Positions 56,004-63,934 of a stretch of 64,000 nt of DNA are shown here, piece after piece (the first letter of the stretch is position 1; each line of letters opens with the position of its first letter). The stretch comes from Candidatus Bipolaricaulota bacterium (GTDB lineage: Bacteria; Bipolaricaulota; Bipolaricaulia; Bipolaricaulales; Bipolaricaulaceae). The position numbers and the translations under genes are program-made. The notes under the pieces are model-generated. The model had not been told where the DNA came from. It made no database searches and was given only the letters and a program-made list of their open reading frames with translations. Location: assembly GCA_030550535.1 (NCBI GenBank), contig JAUQPF010000007.1, forward strand, positions 1 through 64,000, given 5' to 3'.

Positions 56004-57236
56004 TCACACGATCTTTTCCCGCACCCAGCCGGAGACGTAGTCCATGATCCACACGGTGATCATGAACAGGATGATCACCCCGCCCACGAGCGACCACTGC
56101 AGGTCGTCCTTGTACTCGAAGAGGAGGCGGCCGATCCCACCCCCGCCCACGAGGGCGATCACCGTGGCCATGCGCAGGTTGATGTCCCAGCGGTACAGGG
56201 AAAAGGCCAAAAACTGGGGGATGACCTGGGGCACCACGGCGTGGCGCACGACCTGAAGGAGGTTGGCCCCGGTGGCCGTGACGGCCTCCACCGGACCGGG
56301 GTCGATGTGCTCCACCTGCTCCGAGAAAAGCTTCCCCAGCGCGGCGATGGTGTGGAGGAAGAGGGCCAGGCTTCCGGCGAAGGGGCCGAACCCCACCCAG
56401 ATGGCGAAGATGGCCGCCCAGTACGTGGACTCCACAGCCCGGAAGACGTTGAAGAAGCCGCGCACAAGGCCGTAGACGGCCCAGCCCAAGGGGCTGCGGG
56501 CCGCGATGTTCCGCGCCCCCGCAAAGCTGAGAGGAAAGGCCACCACGATCCCGGCCACCGTGGCCAAAAGGGCCATGTACAGGGATTGCACCAGGCCGTC
56601 GAGGAAGGAGAGCTTGATGCGCGGATCGGGCTGAAGGAGATAGCTGAAATCCGGGTTGATCAGGCCGCGCCAGATGCGCAAGGAACGGGAAGCGTTGCGC
56701 ACCAGCCGCCGGAGATCGATCTCCGTGAGGCGCCAGCCCACGGCCAAGGTCACGGCGACCACAAGGAGCGCGGTGAGGCCGTAGAGCGTGCGGTACCAAG
56801 GAGGGCGTTGGACCCCGCTTTCCGGGCTGGGCCAGGGCGCAAGGCGCAAGCCGACCCACCGTTCAAACCAGGGGGCCTCGGGCGCGCGAAAAACATTGAG
56901 GCCTAAAAGGAGGAGCTCCAGGTGGACGAACCCGAAATAGGCCAGGCGCTGGGCGAACCCGGGGCGGCCGCCGTCCTCGCGCGTGAGGTGCACCCCCAAA
57001 GCCCGCTGGCCGAGGCTTGGCCCGAAGGCGCGGGTGAGGAGGGTGGCCTCGAGGATCCCCACGAGCACCACGGCCCAGCCCCAGGGGGTGAGGGCCGGCA
57101 AAACCAGCTTCTCCTCCGGCCGCCAGGGGCTCCACAGGGCCGCCAGGTAGTAGAGGGTGAAGCCTCCGTAAAGGAGATAGGCCCAAAGGAGGAAATCGGT
57201 GAGGAACGAAAGAAGGCGCGCGCGAAGGAGCTTCAC
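56004..57236 (-). CDS. phnE: PhnE-type ABC permease with RDD-like N-terminal extension (first copy)
   Basis: A 410-residue paralogue of the next gene. The C-terminal part is PhnE (ESTYWAAIFAIWVGFGPFAGSLALFLHT; ATGANLLQVVRHAVVPQV; INLRMATVIALVGGGGIG). The N-terminal about 130 residues match an RDD domain better than the paralogue does: LLSFLTDFLLWAYLLYGG, then a second helix, then GQRALGVHLTREDGGRPGFAQRL. RDD domains are small membrane modules linked to Na+ or compatible-solute transport. Heterodimeric PhnE pairs are known, but the N-terminal fusion is unusual. Overlaps phnC by four bases. Confidence 0.88.
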   Translation of the reverse strand: MKLLRARLLSFLTDFLLWAYLLYGGFTLYYLAALWSPWRPEEKLVLPALTPWGWAVVLVGILEATLLTRAFGPSLGQRALGVHLTREDGGRPGFAQRLAYFGFVHLELLLLGLNVFRAPEAPWFERWVGLRLAPWPSPESGVQRPPWYRTLYGLTALLVVAVTLAVGWRLTEIDLRRLVRNASRSLRIWRGLINPDFSYLLQPDPRIKLSFLDGLVQSLYMALLATVAGIVVAFPLSFAGARNIAARSPLGWAVYGLVRGFFNVFRAVESTYWAAIFAIWVGFGPFAGSLALFLHTIAALGKLFSEQVEHIDPGPVEAVTATGANLLQVVRHAVVPQVIPQFLAFSLYRWDINLRMATVIALVGGGGIGRLLFEYKDDLQWSLVGGVIILFMITVWIMDYVSGWVREKIV

Positions 57237-58000
57237 CGCACCTCCACTTCCTCCGCCTCCTCGCCGTAGATCTCCTTGAACTTGTGGTCGTCGATGGCCT
57301 CGGGAAGACCGTCGAACACGATCTCGCCGGCGCGCAGGGCGATGATGCGCTGCCCATAGCGCCGCGCCAAAGAAAGGAAGTGGAGGCTGGCGATGACCGT
57401 CACCCCGTCCTCCTTGTTGATCTGCTCGATGTACTGCATCACGGAGTGGGAGGTGGCGGGGTCCAGGGCGGAGACGGGCTCATCGGCGAGGAGGAGCTCG
57501 GGCTCCTGCATGAGGGCCCGGGCGATGCCCACCCGCTGCTGCTGCCCGCCGGAGAGCTGATCGGCCCGGACGTACATCTTGTCCAGAAGGCCCACGCGCG
57601 CCAGACACTCCTGGGCCCGGCGCAGGTCCTCTTTAGGGAAGCGGCCAAGGAGGGTGGAGAGCGTGGGGTTATAGCCGAGCCGGCCCGCAAGGACGTTCTG
57701 CAGCACCGTGGCCCGCTTCACCAGGTTGAACTGCTGGAAGACCATGCCGATGCGGCGGCGGACCTTCCGCATGGCCCGGGGGGAGAGCCGCGTGAGCTCC
57801 ACCCCGTTGAGGAAGACCCGGCCGGAGGTGGGCTCCACCAACCGGTTGATGCACCGGAGAAGCGTGGACTTCCCCGAGCCGGAAAGCCCGATCAAGACCA
57901 AGAACGCGCCCTTCTCCACGGAGAAACTCACGTCGTTCAGGGCGCGGACCTTCCCGCGCTCGTAGATCTTGGTCAGGTGCTCAACGACCAGGTGCGCCAT
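57233..58000 (-). CDS. phnC: PhnC-type ABC transporter ATPase
   Basis: A 255-residue ATPase. Walker A is GLSGSGKSTLLRC near residue 38, the Q-loop MVFQQFNLVKRATVLQNVLAGRLGY is typical of PhnC, the signature is LSGGQQQRVGIARAL, Walker B is LLLADEPVSALDP, and the switch is SLH, where phosphonate ATPases normally have LH. ATG 58000 is separated from the phnD gene by an intrinsic terminator. The transported ligand may be phosphonate, phosphite or another small anion; no C-P lyase genes are present. Confidence 0.93.
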   Translation of the reverse strand: MAHLVVEHLTKIYERGKVRALNDVSFSVEKGAFLVLIGLSGSGKSTLLRCINRLVEPTSGRVFLNGVELTRLSPRAMRKVRRRIGMVFQQFNLVKRATVLQNVLAGRLGYNPTLSTLLGRFPKEDLRRAQECLARVGLLDKMYVRADQLSGGQQQRVGIARALMQEPELLLADEPVSALDPATSHSVMQYIEQINKEDGVTVIASLHFLSLARRYGQRIIALRAGEIVFDGLPEAIDDHKFKEIYGEEAEEVEVR

Positions 58001-58002
58001 AG

Positions 58003-58033
58003 AAAAAGAGGGGGGAGCCCGCGCTCCCCCCTC
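58003..58033 (-). terminator. Internal terminator between phnD and phnC
   Basis: An 11-bp stem (58008-58018 with 58023-58033) is followed on the minus strand by TTTTT, ending three bases before the phnC ATG. It should let only some transcripts continue into the ATPase and permease genes. Confidence 0.8.
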
Positions 58034-58048
58034 CTCGTCCTTCCTCCT

Positions 58049-59077
58049 TCACCGCTGCGGGATGGGGTATCCCGCGAGCTGACGATAGGAGTCATAGAAG
58101 GAGTCGTCGATCTCGACCACGTCGTACCACTCGTAGAACCCCGGCCGGGACCAGAGGACGTAGCCCTCGGGCGAGCGGATGTGGATCTTGATGGCTTCCA
58201 CGATCTTGTCCTCAAGGTCCTTGGGGAAGCCGGCGGCGAAGGCAATGCAGTCGTTGGGCATGGGACCCACCACGCCCACGATCCCCACCTTCCTCACGAT
58301 CTCCCAGATGTCGCCGTAGACCTTGACCTCCGTGGCGATGGCCCAGCGCAGGTCCCGGCAATGGCCGCGGATCCCCTCCGGATAGATGTCGTTGTTCCAG
58401 CGGTCCCAGAGCCAAAGCTCCGGGTCCATGCCGTACTCCCAGCGCCAGCCCGCCTCCTGGAGGGCCTTCGCGATCGTCTCCGGAGGAAGCGGCGGCGAAC
58501 CATATCCCGTGCAGAAATCGGCCTGCCCCTCAAGGACGGCGATCATGGCGTTCACGTGCGTCCCCACCGCCTTCTCCTCGGCAAAGCTCAGACCCAACTG
58601 GTCGAAGTACTTCTTGGGGATCACGTAGCCGGAGGTGGAGCGGGTGCTGGCGAAGGCCCACACCTTGCCCTGGAGGTCGTACACGGACTTATAGCCCTTC
58701 TCGCGCAGGGCGTAAATGCTGGCGAAGTAGTAGGGGTAGCCGGCGCGCACCGCCGCCAAGCGCGCGCGCACCCCGGGGTTCTCCAGGGTGATGCGGGCGT
58801 ACTGGTCCGTGGTGGGCACCCCGAACATGTCGCCCTGGGCCGTGATCATGGCCTCGATGAAGGCCGCGTAGTCCGCGGCGATCACGGGCTTGATCACCAG
58901 CCCCGTCAGCTGGGAGAGGGCCTCGGCGATCTTCGGACCCACCTCCTGGATCACGTCCACCTTCACGGAGGGCACAAAAAGCATGACGATCGGCCGCTCC
59001 GGGGTTCCCAGGGCTTGGGCCAGGCTCGCCAGCCCAAACGCCGCCAGACCGATGAATACCCACACCGCACGTTTCAT
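58049..59077 (-). CDS. phnD: PhnD-type phosphonate/phosphate-family substrate-binding protein
   Basis: A 342-residue secreted binding protein. The signal peptide is VWVFIGLAAFGLASLAQA. The core has LSQLTGLVIKPVIAADYAAFIEAM, the ligand-contacting segment AFASTRSTSGYVIPKKYF (TSGY) and GTHVNAMIAVLEGQADFCTGY. This matches the PhnD family, where Thr-Ser-Gly lines the anion site. ATG 59077 has GGAGGTGA seven bases upstream; TTG 59083 is less likely. Two long aromatic-rich insertions (WLWDRWNNDIYP) may mark an unusual ligand. Confidence 0.9.
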   Translation of the reverse strand: MKRAVWVFIGLAAFGLASLAQALGTPERPIVMLFVPSVKVDVIQEVGPKIAEALSQLTGLVIKPVIAADYAAFIEAMITAQGDMFGVPTTDQYARITLENPGVRARLAAVRAGYPYYFASIYALREKGYKSVYDLQGKVWAFASTRSTSGYVIPKKYFDQLGLSFAEEKAVGTHVNAMIAVLEGQADFCTGYGSPPLPPETIAKALQEAGWRWEYGMDPELWLWDRWNNDIYPEGIRGHCRDLRWAIATEVKVYGDIWEIVRKVGIVGVVGPMPNDCIAFAAGFPKDLEDKIVEAIKIHIRSPEGYVLWSRPGFYEWYDVVEIDDSFYDSYRQLAGYPIPQR

Positions 59078-59101
59078 CCGCAAATCACCTCCCGTTACGC
59101 C

Positions 59102-59107
59102 ATTATA
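59102..59107 (-). promoter_or_regulatory. -10 element upstream of phnD
   Basis: TATAAT on the minus strand, 24 bases before the phnD ATG and overlapping the stretch just after the upstream permease stop. No clear -35. It may give phnD its own promoter within a longer transport cluster. Confidence 0.35.
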
Positions 59108-59113
59108 CCGCGA

Positions 59114-60013
59114 TCACTCCCGCCGATAGGGCACGCCCAACGCCTTGGGGAAGCGGACCCGACCGATGAGGCCCGTCACCACAAGAAGCGTGGCCACGTA
59201 GGGGATCATGGCGATGAACTGCCAGGGCACCACCTCCTTCACGCCGGGAAGGGACTGGATCCAGGTGGCCAGGGACTCGAAGAACCCAAAGAGAAGGCCG
59301 CCGGCCAGGGCCAAGAGGGGCCGGAGCCCTGAGAACACCACGGTGGCCAGGGCGATGAACCCTCGCCCCGCGGAGATCTCCTTGGTCACCGAGCCCAGCC
59401 AGGACACGGACATGTAGGCCCCGGCCAGGCCCGCGAGGGCCGCCCCGGCCATGGTGGAAAGAAGCTGCACGAGCTCCACAGGAACTCCCGCCACGTCCGC
59501 GGCCTCGGGGTTTTCGCCCACCGCTTTGATGCGCAGCCCAACCCGCGTGTGCCCTAAAAGCCCGTGCACGAAGAACGGGAGAACGAGGGCCACGGGGATC
59601 AAGGGGGAGAAGGCCCCCACCGGGGTGCGGATGGGCGGAAGCTGCACAGCTCGGGGCACGGTGTAGAAGCCGGGCGAACCCAAAACCTGAAGACCGAAGG
59701 CCACAAAGCCCAGGGCGAAGAGGTTGATGCCCACGCCGGCGATGAGTTGGTTCCCCTTCCAGTAGGCGCAAATGAGGCCGAACACAAAACCCACGCCAAG
59801 CCCGGTGATCAAGCCCACAAAAAGGCCGAAGAGGGGCCCTCCGGCCCGCGCGCCCAGCGTCCCCGTGAAGGCGGAAAGGAGAAGGATCCCCTCAAGACCG
59901 ATGTTGAAAAGGCCGGCGGATTCCCCGATCACCTCGCCCACCGCCGTCAGGGTGATGGGCACCATGGCGTGGAGGGAAATGGAAAGGAGGCTCCAGAAAT
60001 AGGCCCAGTTCAT
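59114..60013 (-). CDS. BMP-family ABC permease, second subunit (RbsC/NupQ-like)
   Basis: A 299-residue membrane subunit of a nucleoside-type importer, with about eight helices. The family-typical GESAGLFNIGLEGILLLSAF lies near residue 28, AGVGINLFALGFVAFGLQ near 95, RIKAVGENPEAADVAGV near 165 and ISAGRGFIALATVVFSG near 215. ATG 60013 overlaps the upstream permease by four bases. Confidence 0.92.
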   Translation of the reverse strand: MNWAYFWSLLSISLHAMVPITLTAVGEVIGESAGLFNIGLEGILLLSAFTGTLGARAGGPLFGLFVGLITGLGVGFVFGLICAYWKGNQLIAGVGINLFALGFVAFGLQVLGSPGFYTVPRAVQLPPIRTPVGAFSPLIPVALVLPFFVHGLLGHTRVGLRIKAVGENPEAADVAGVPVELVQLLSTMAGAALAGLAGAYMSVSWLGSVTKEISAGRGFIALATVVFSGLRPLLALAGGLLFGFFESLATWIQSLPGVKEVVPWQFIAMIPYVATLLVVTGLIGRVRFPKALGVPYRRE

Positions 60014-61062
60014 GAGGTCCTCCTTGCCCTGCGGAGCCGGCGGAAGATGCGGAGGAGCTCGGGAAGGGCCAGGGCCAGGACGATCACCCCTTGCACGGCC
60101 CGCACCATCTCGAACGGGACTTTCGCCCACATCTGCATGAGCCGGGCCCCCGCTTGGAGCCCGCCGTAGAAGACGGCCGCGGGGATGATCCCTAGGGGGT
60201 GGTTCCGGCCGATCATGGCCACGCCAATCCCATCGAACCCAAAACCGGCGATGTTGGTGAGGCCGCTGTAGACGGCGTAGGTGGGCGGGCGGCCCATGGT
60301 CTCCACGGCTCCCGCAAGCCCCCCAAAGGCCCCGGCCAGGGCGAACACCAAAAGCACGGTGGTTCGGGGGGAAACGCCGGCGTAGCGGGCGGCCTCGGGG
60401 TTCGCCCCGGCGGCCCGCACTTCGTACCCGCTCACCGTGTGCCAAAGCCAAAGGTAGGCGAGGAGGGCGCACCCTGCGGCCACCACGATGCCCAGGGAGA
60501 GATCCGTGCCCCGCACAAGCAGGGGAAGCCGCGCCGTGCGCGCCACGGACACGGTCTTCTCCGCGCGCACCGGATCCACCAGGACGTTGGCCACAAGGTA
60601 GAAGGCCAAAAAGTGGCTGAGCCAGTTGAACATGATGGTGGAGATGACCTCGTGCACGCCGCGGAGGGCACGGAGGAGGGCGGGCACCAACCCCCAAAGG
60701 ATCCCGGCGAGCGCGGCCAGGACGAGGCTAAGGAGGGGGTGAAGACCCGAGGGGAGGCGGAGGAGGCTGGTGGCCACGGCGGCCATGGCCCCCATGTACA
60801 TCATGCCCTCCGCCCCGATGATGAAGAGCCCGGCCCTCGCCCCGATGGCGAAGGCCAAAGCGGTGAGGATGAGGGGCGTGGCGTTGGCCAGAGCGCTCGC
60901 CAGCCCATAGGCGTTGCCAAAGCTTTCCTGGAAGAGCACGCGATAGGCTGGCCAGGGGTTGTAGCCCCAGGCCCACATGATGAGGGCGCCCCCCCCAAGC
61001 CCGATCACCCCGGCGAGGAGCGACTCCGCAAGCGGCCGGATCCCCAGCCAAAGGCGCCTCAT
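60010..61062 (-). CDS. BMP-family ABC permease, first subunit (NupP-like)
   Basis: A 350-residue partner permease. Signature stretches are ATPLILTALAFAIGARAGLFIIGAEGMMYMGAM near residue 60, EVISTIMFNWLSHFLAFYLV near 135, EVRAAGANPEAARYAGVSPR near 215 and GFGFDGIGVAMIGRNHPLGIIPAAVFYGGLQAG near 275. These define the YufP/NupP and RnsC groups of guanosine/uridine importers. ATG 61062, overlapping the ATPase gene. Confidence 0.92.
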   Translation of the reverse strand: MRRLWLGIRPLAESLLAGVIGLGGGALIMWAWGYNPWPAYRVLFQESFGNAYGLASALANATPLILTALAFAIGARAGLFIIGAEGMMYMGAMAAVATSLLRLPSGLHPLLSLVLAALAGILWGLVPALLRALRGVHEVISTIMFNWLSHFLAFYLVANVLVDPVRAEKTVSVARTARLPLLVRGTDLSLGIVVAAGCALLAYLWLWHTVSGYEVRAAGANPEAARYAGVSPRTTVLLVFALAGAFGGLAGAVETMGRPPTYAVYSGLTNIAGFGFDGIGVAMIGRNHPLGIIPAAVFYGGLQAGARLMQMWAKVPFEMVRAVQGVIVLALALPELLRIFRRLRRARRTS

Positions 61063-62606
61063 CGCACACCCGCCTTCACCCCGCCCATGAGGAGCCCGAT
61101 GGTCTCCGGCGTGAGCTCCGCGGGTTTGGCGATCCCCGTGAACGTCCCCTCATACATGAAGGCCACCCGGTCCGAAAGGGCCAGGACTTCGTCCAGATCC
61201 GCGGAGACGAGGAGGATCGCCCGTCCCTCCTCGCGAAGACGCAAAAGAAGCTCACGGATGAACTGGGCGGCGCCGATGTCCAGGCCCCGGGTGGGCTGGG
61301 CGGCCACGATCACCTTGGGGCCTTTGGCGAGCTCCCGGCCCACGATGAGCTTCTGCTGGTTCCCACCGGAGAGGCTTTTGGCGGGCACATGGAGCCCTGC
61401 GGTCTGGATCTGGAACTCGCGCACAAGCCGCCCGGCGTGGGCCAGGGCCGCGCGCCGGCGCAAAACCCCCAAGGCCCCGCGGAACATGGGCTCCCGCTGC
61501 ATGCCCAAAACCGCGTTCTCCATAACGGTGAAGGAAAGGATGAGGCCGTGCTTCCAGCGGTCCTCGGGGATGTGCGCAAGGCCCAGGCGATAGAGCTCCA
61601 GGGGCGAGCGCCCGGCCACGGATCTTCCCAAAAGGAGCACGGTCCCGGACTCGATGGGACGGAGCCCGCACAGGGCCTCCACGAGCTCCGTCTGCCCGTT
61701 CCCCTCCACGCCGGCGATCCCCAGGATCTCCCCGGGAAAAAGGGCGAAGGAAAGGTCGCGGACCGCGAGCTCCCCCGTGTCCCCGCGCACCCGCAAGTTT
61801 TGCGCCACCAAAGCGGGCTCGGAGGCGGCGCGGGCCTCCTTGACCGCGGCCTCCGCTTGCAGGCCCAATTCCACGCTGCTCAGCCGGCCCACCTCCTCGG
61901 CCCCCACCATGAGCCGCGCCAGCTCCGCCGCCGTGGTCCGCCCCGTCTCCACCTCGCCCGCCACCCTCCCGCGCCGCAGGACCACGATGCGATCGGTGAT
62001 GGCCAGGGCCTCCTTGAGCTTGTGGGTGATGAACACCACGGACTTCCCGTTCTCCTTGAGGGCTCGCAGGAACCGGAAAAGCTCGGCCGTCTCCGCGGGG
62101 GTGAGGACGCTCGTGGGCTCGTCCAAGATGAGGAGGTTCACGTTTCGCGCCAGCACCTTGAGGATCTCCACGCGCTGGCGCTCGCCCACGGCGAGCTTCT
62201 CCACGGGCACATCAAGGGGGACGCGCAGGCCCGTTTCGGCGACGAGGGCCTCGAGCTTCTTGCGCAGGGCGGGAAGGCTCACCCCGCCCAGGCCCAGGGC
62301 CACGTTCTCCAGGGCCGTGAAGGTGCCCACAAGGGCGAAATGCTGGTGCACCATGCCGATGCCCAGCCGCAGCGCGTCCTTGGGGGAGTGGAAGCGCACC
62401 GGACCCGAAGGGGTGAACAACCTTCCGGAAGTGGGGGAAAGGAGCCCCGAGAGGATCTTGGTGAGCGTGGTCTTCCCGGCCCCGTTCTCCCCAAGGAGCC
62501 CGAGGACCTCGCCCGGCCGGACCTCCAGATCCACCCCGCTTAGGGCCACGGTGCCGTCCGGGTAGACCTTGGTCAGGCGCTCCGCACGCAGGAGGAAGGA
62601 CGTCAT
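61059..62606 (-). CDS. BMP-family ABC transporter ATPase (double nucleotide-binding domain, NupO-like)
   Basis: A 515-residue protein with two fused ATPase domains as in RbsA/YufO. First domain: Walker A GENGAGKTTLTKIL, Q-loop VHQHFALV, signature VGERQRVEILKVL, Walker B LLILDEPTSVLTP. Second domain: Walker A replaced by GVEGNGQTELVEAL, signature LSGGNQQKLIVGRELA, Walker B region VIVAAQPTRGLD. The second Walker A (GNGQT) is the usual degenerate form of this family. ATG 62606 is preceded by a terminator that separates it from the binding-protein gene. Confidence 0.94.
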   Translation of the reverse strand: MTSFLLRAERLTKVYPDGTVALSGVDLEVRPGEVLGLLGENGAGKTTLTKILSGLLSPTSGRLFTPSGPVRFHSPKDALRLGIGMVHQHFALVGTFTALENVALGLGGVSLPALRKKLEALVAETGLRVPLDVPVEKLAVGERQRVEILKVLARNVNLLILDEPTSVLTPAETAELFRFLRALKENGKSVVFITHKLKEALAITDRIVVLRRGRVAGEVETGRTTAAELARLMVGAEEVGRLSSVELGLQAEAAVKEARAASEPALVAQNLRVRGDTGELAVRDLSFALFPGEILGIAGVEGNGQTELVEALCGLRPIESGTVLLLGRSVAGRSPLELYRLGLAHIPEDRWKHGLILSFTVMENAVLGMQREPMFRGALGVLRRRAALAHAGRLVREFQIQTAGLHVPAKSLSGGNQQKLIVGRELAKGPKVIVAAQPTRGLDIGAAQFIRELLLRLREEGRAILLVSADLDEVLALSDRVAFMYEGTFTGIAKPAELTPETIGLLMGGVKAGVR

Positions 62607-62612
62607 GTTGAG

Positions 62613-62641
62613 AAAAAGGGGCCCGGGAGGACCCGGGCCCC
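62613..62641 (-). terminator. Internal terminator between the BMP binding protein and its ATPase gene
   Basis: A 10-bp GC-only stem (62618-62627 with 62632-62641) around AGGA is followed on the minus strand by TTTTT, seven bases before the ATPase ATG. Same layout as the phnD-phnC terminator. Confidence 0.8.
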
Positions 62642-62647
62642 CTTGGC

Positions 62648-63811
62648 CTAGCGCGTGAGCGGGTAGAGGGCCCGCACGGCGAGCATCTCCTCGCGCGTCT
62701 TGGGCTTGGGCACGGCGATCTCGCCGGAGAGGATCTTGGCCTCAAGCTCGTCCACGGCCTGCCAGATCCACGCGGGGATGGCGGCGCGCATGGCCTTCCA
62801 GTTCTCGATGATGCGGGCCCGGTCGGCCTCGGTGATGGCGCCGGCCTTGATGCCGAACTCGATGAAGTCCAAAAGGTCGTCGTACCGGCTGATCCCCACG
62901 CCCTTGTTCTTGAGGCCCAAGGAGAGGAGGCCGCCCTGGAAGGTGCCCTCGTGGACCATCTTGATGGCCGTGTAGCAGCCCACGTCCACGCGCTTCATCA
63001 TGGAGGCCACGACTTTATTGCCGTCGCCCATCCAGTCCTGGTTGGCGTCGACACCGATCATGAAGGGCGGGCCCGCCTCCCGGCCCTCGCGGGCAAGCTT
63101 GGCCGTCACGGCCTCGAGGATCCCGATGCCCAAGGGGCCGGCCACGTTGTACACGGCCACCGCGCCCTGCTCCAGCTGGGCCTCGGCCGCAGCCTTCCCC
63201 TTGGCGATGTCCGAGAAGGTCCCGGTGTACACCCAAAGGAGGCCCACGTCCGCGGTCTTCCCCGTGACCTCCGCGTACTTCCGAAGGCCCCAGTCGATGC
63301 CGAAGCGGTAGCCGCCCTCGAAGTGGTAGAGGACAGGGATCTCGATGCCCAGGACCACGCCCACGTAGGGGTAGCCGTAGTGGGCGGCGAGCATGCCGGC
63401 CAGGGCGCCCACCAGGGCCGAGCCCTCCTGCTCCTCAAACACGATGGAAAGGACGTTGGGATGGGGGACCACCGCGTCGATGATGGCGAACTTCTGGTTG
63501 GGGAACTCCGGGGCCACCACGTTCAGGGCGTCCGCAAGGAGGAAGCCCACGCAAATGATGAGGTCGAACTGCCGGGAGCGGGCGGCGTTGCGAATGTTCG
63601 GGAGGTAATCCGCGGAGGTAGCGGACTGAATCTCCACCATTTCCCAACCGAAATCGGCGCAGGCCTCCTCCGTGCCTTTGAAGGCCATGTCGTTGAAGGA
63701 GAGGTCGCCGCGGCCGCCCACGTCGAGGATGAGGGCCACGCGCCCGGCCCAGACCGGGAGGGCCACCAGCACCATCGCCAAAACCGCAACCCCGATGCGC
63801 CTCAGCGCCAT
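62648..63811 (-). CDS. BMP-family basic membrane protein, nucleoside-binding (PnrA/NupN-like)
   Basis: A 387-residue secreted binding protein; the signal peptide is IGVAVLAMVLVALPVWAG. The mature part begins RVALILDVGGRGDLSFNDMAF, with the Asp and Asn/Asp that contact purine nucleosides in PnrA, and includes CVGFLLADAL, FEEQEGSALVGALAGML and MIGVDANQDWM. ATG 63811 has AAGGAGGT seven bases upstream. It probably imports nucleosides, fitting the cytidine deaminase and purB salvage functions elsewhere in the window. Confidence 0.93.
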   Translation of the reverse strand: MALRRIGVAVLAMVLVALPVWAGRVALILDVGGRGDLSFNDMAFKGTEEACADFGWEMVEIQSATSADYLPNIRNAARSRQFDLIICVGFLLADALNVVAPEFPNQKFAIIDAVVPHPNVLSIVFEEQEGSALVGALAGMLAAHYGYPYVGVVLGIEIPVLYHFEGGYRFGIDWGLRKYAEVTGKTADVGLLWVYTGTFSDIAKGKAAAEAQLEQGAVAVYNVAGPLGIGILEAVTAKLAREGREAGPPFMIGVDANQDWMGDGNKVVASMMKRVDVGCYTAIKMVHEGTFQGGLLSLGLKNKGVGISRYDDLLDFIEFGIKAGAITEADRARIIENWKAMRAAIPAWIWQAVDELEAKILSGEIAVPKPKTREEMLAVRALYPLTR

Positions 63812-63849
63812 AAACCTACCTCCTTTCGGCACATGGCCGCGTTTGAGCT

Positions 63850-63878
63850 ATGCTACCCGAAAGCGCGGGGCGTGAAAA
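63850..63878 (-). promoter_or_regulatory. Promoter of the BMP transport operon
   Basis: On the minus strand TTTTCA (63873-63878), 17 bases, then TAGCAT (63850-63855). The -35 lies in the T-run of the terminator of the gene to the right. Confidence 0.4.
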
Positions 63879-63905
63879 GAGGGGAGGGGCTTTTCGCCCC
63901 TCCCC
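63874..63905 (-). terminator. Terminator of the gene beyond the right edge
   Basis: A 10-bp stem (63881-63890 with 63896-63905) with loop TTTTC, then TCTTTTC on the minus strand. It ends the transcript coming from the right, just before the BMP promoter. Confidence 0.7.
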
Positions 63906-63934
63906 CGGCGAGGAGGAAGGAGGCCAGGAGGGGG

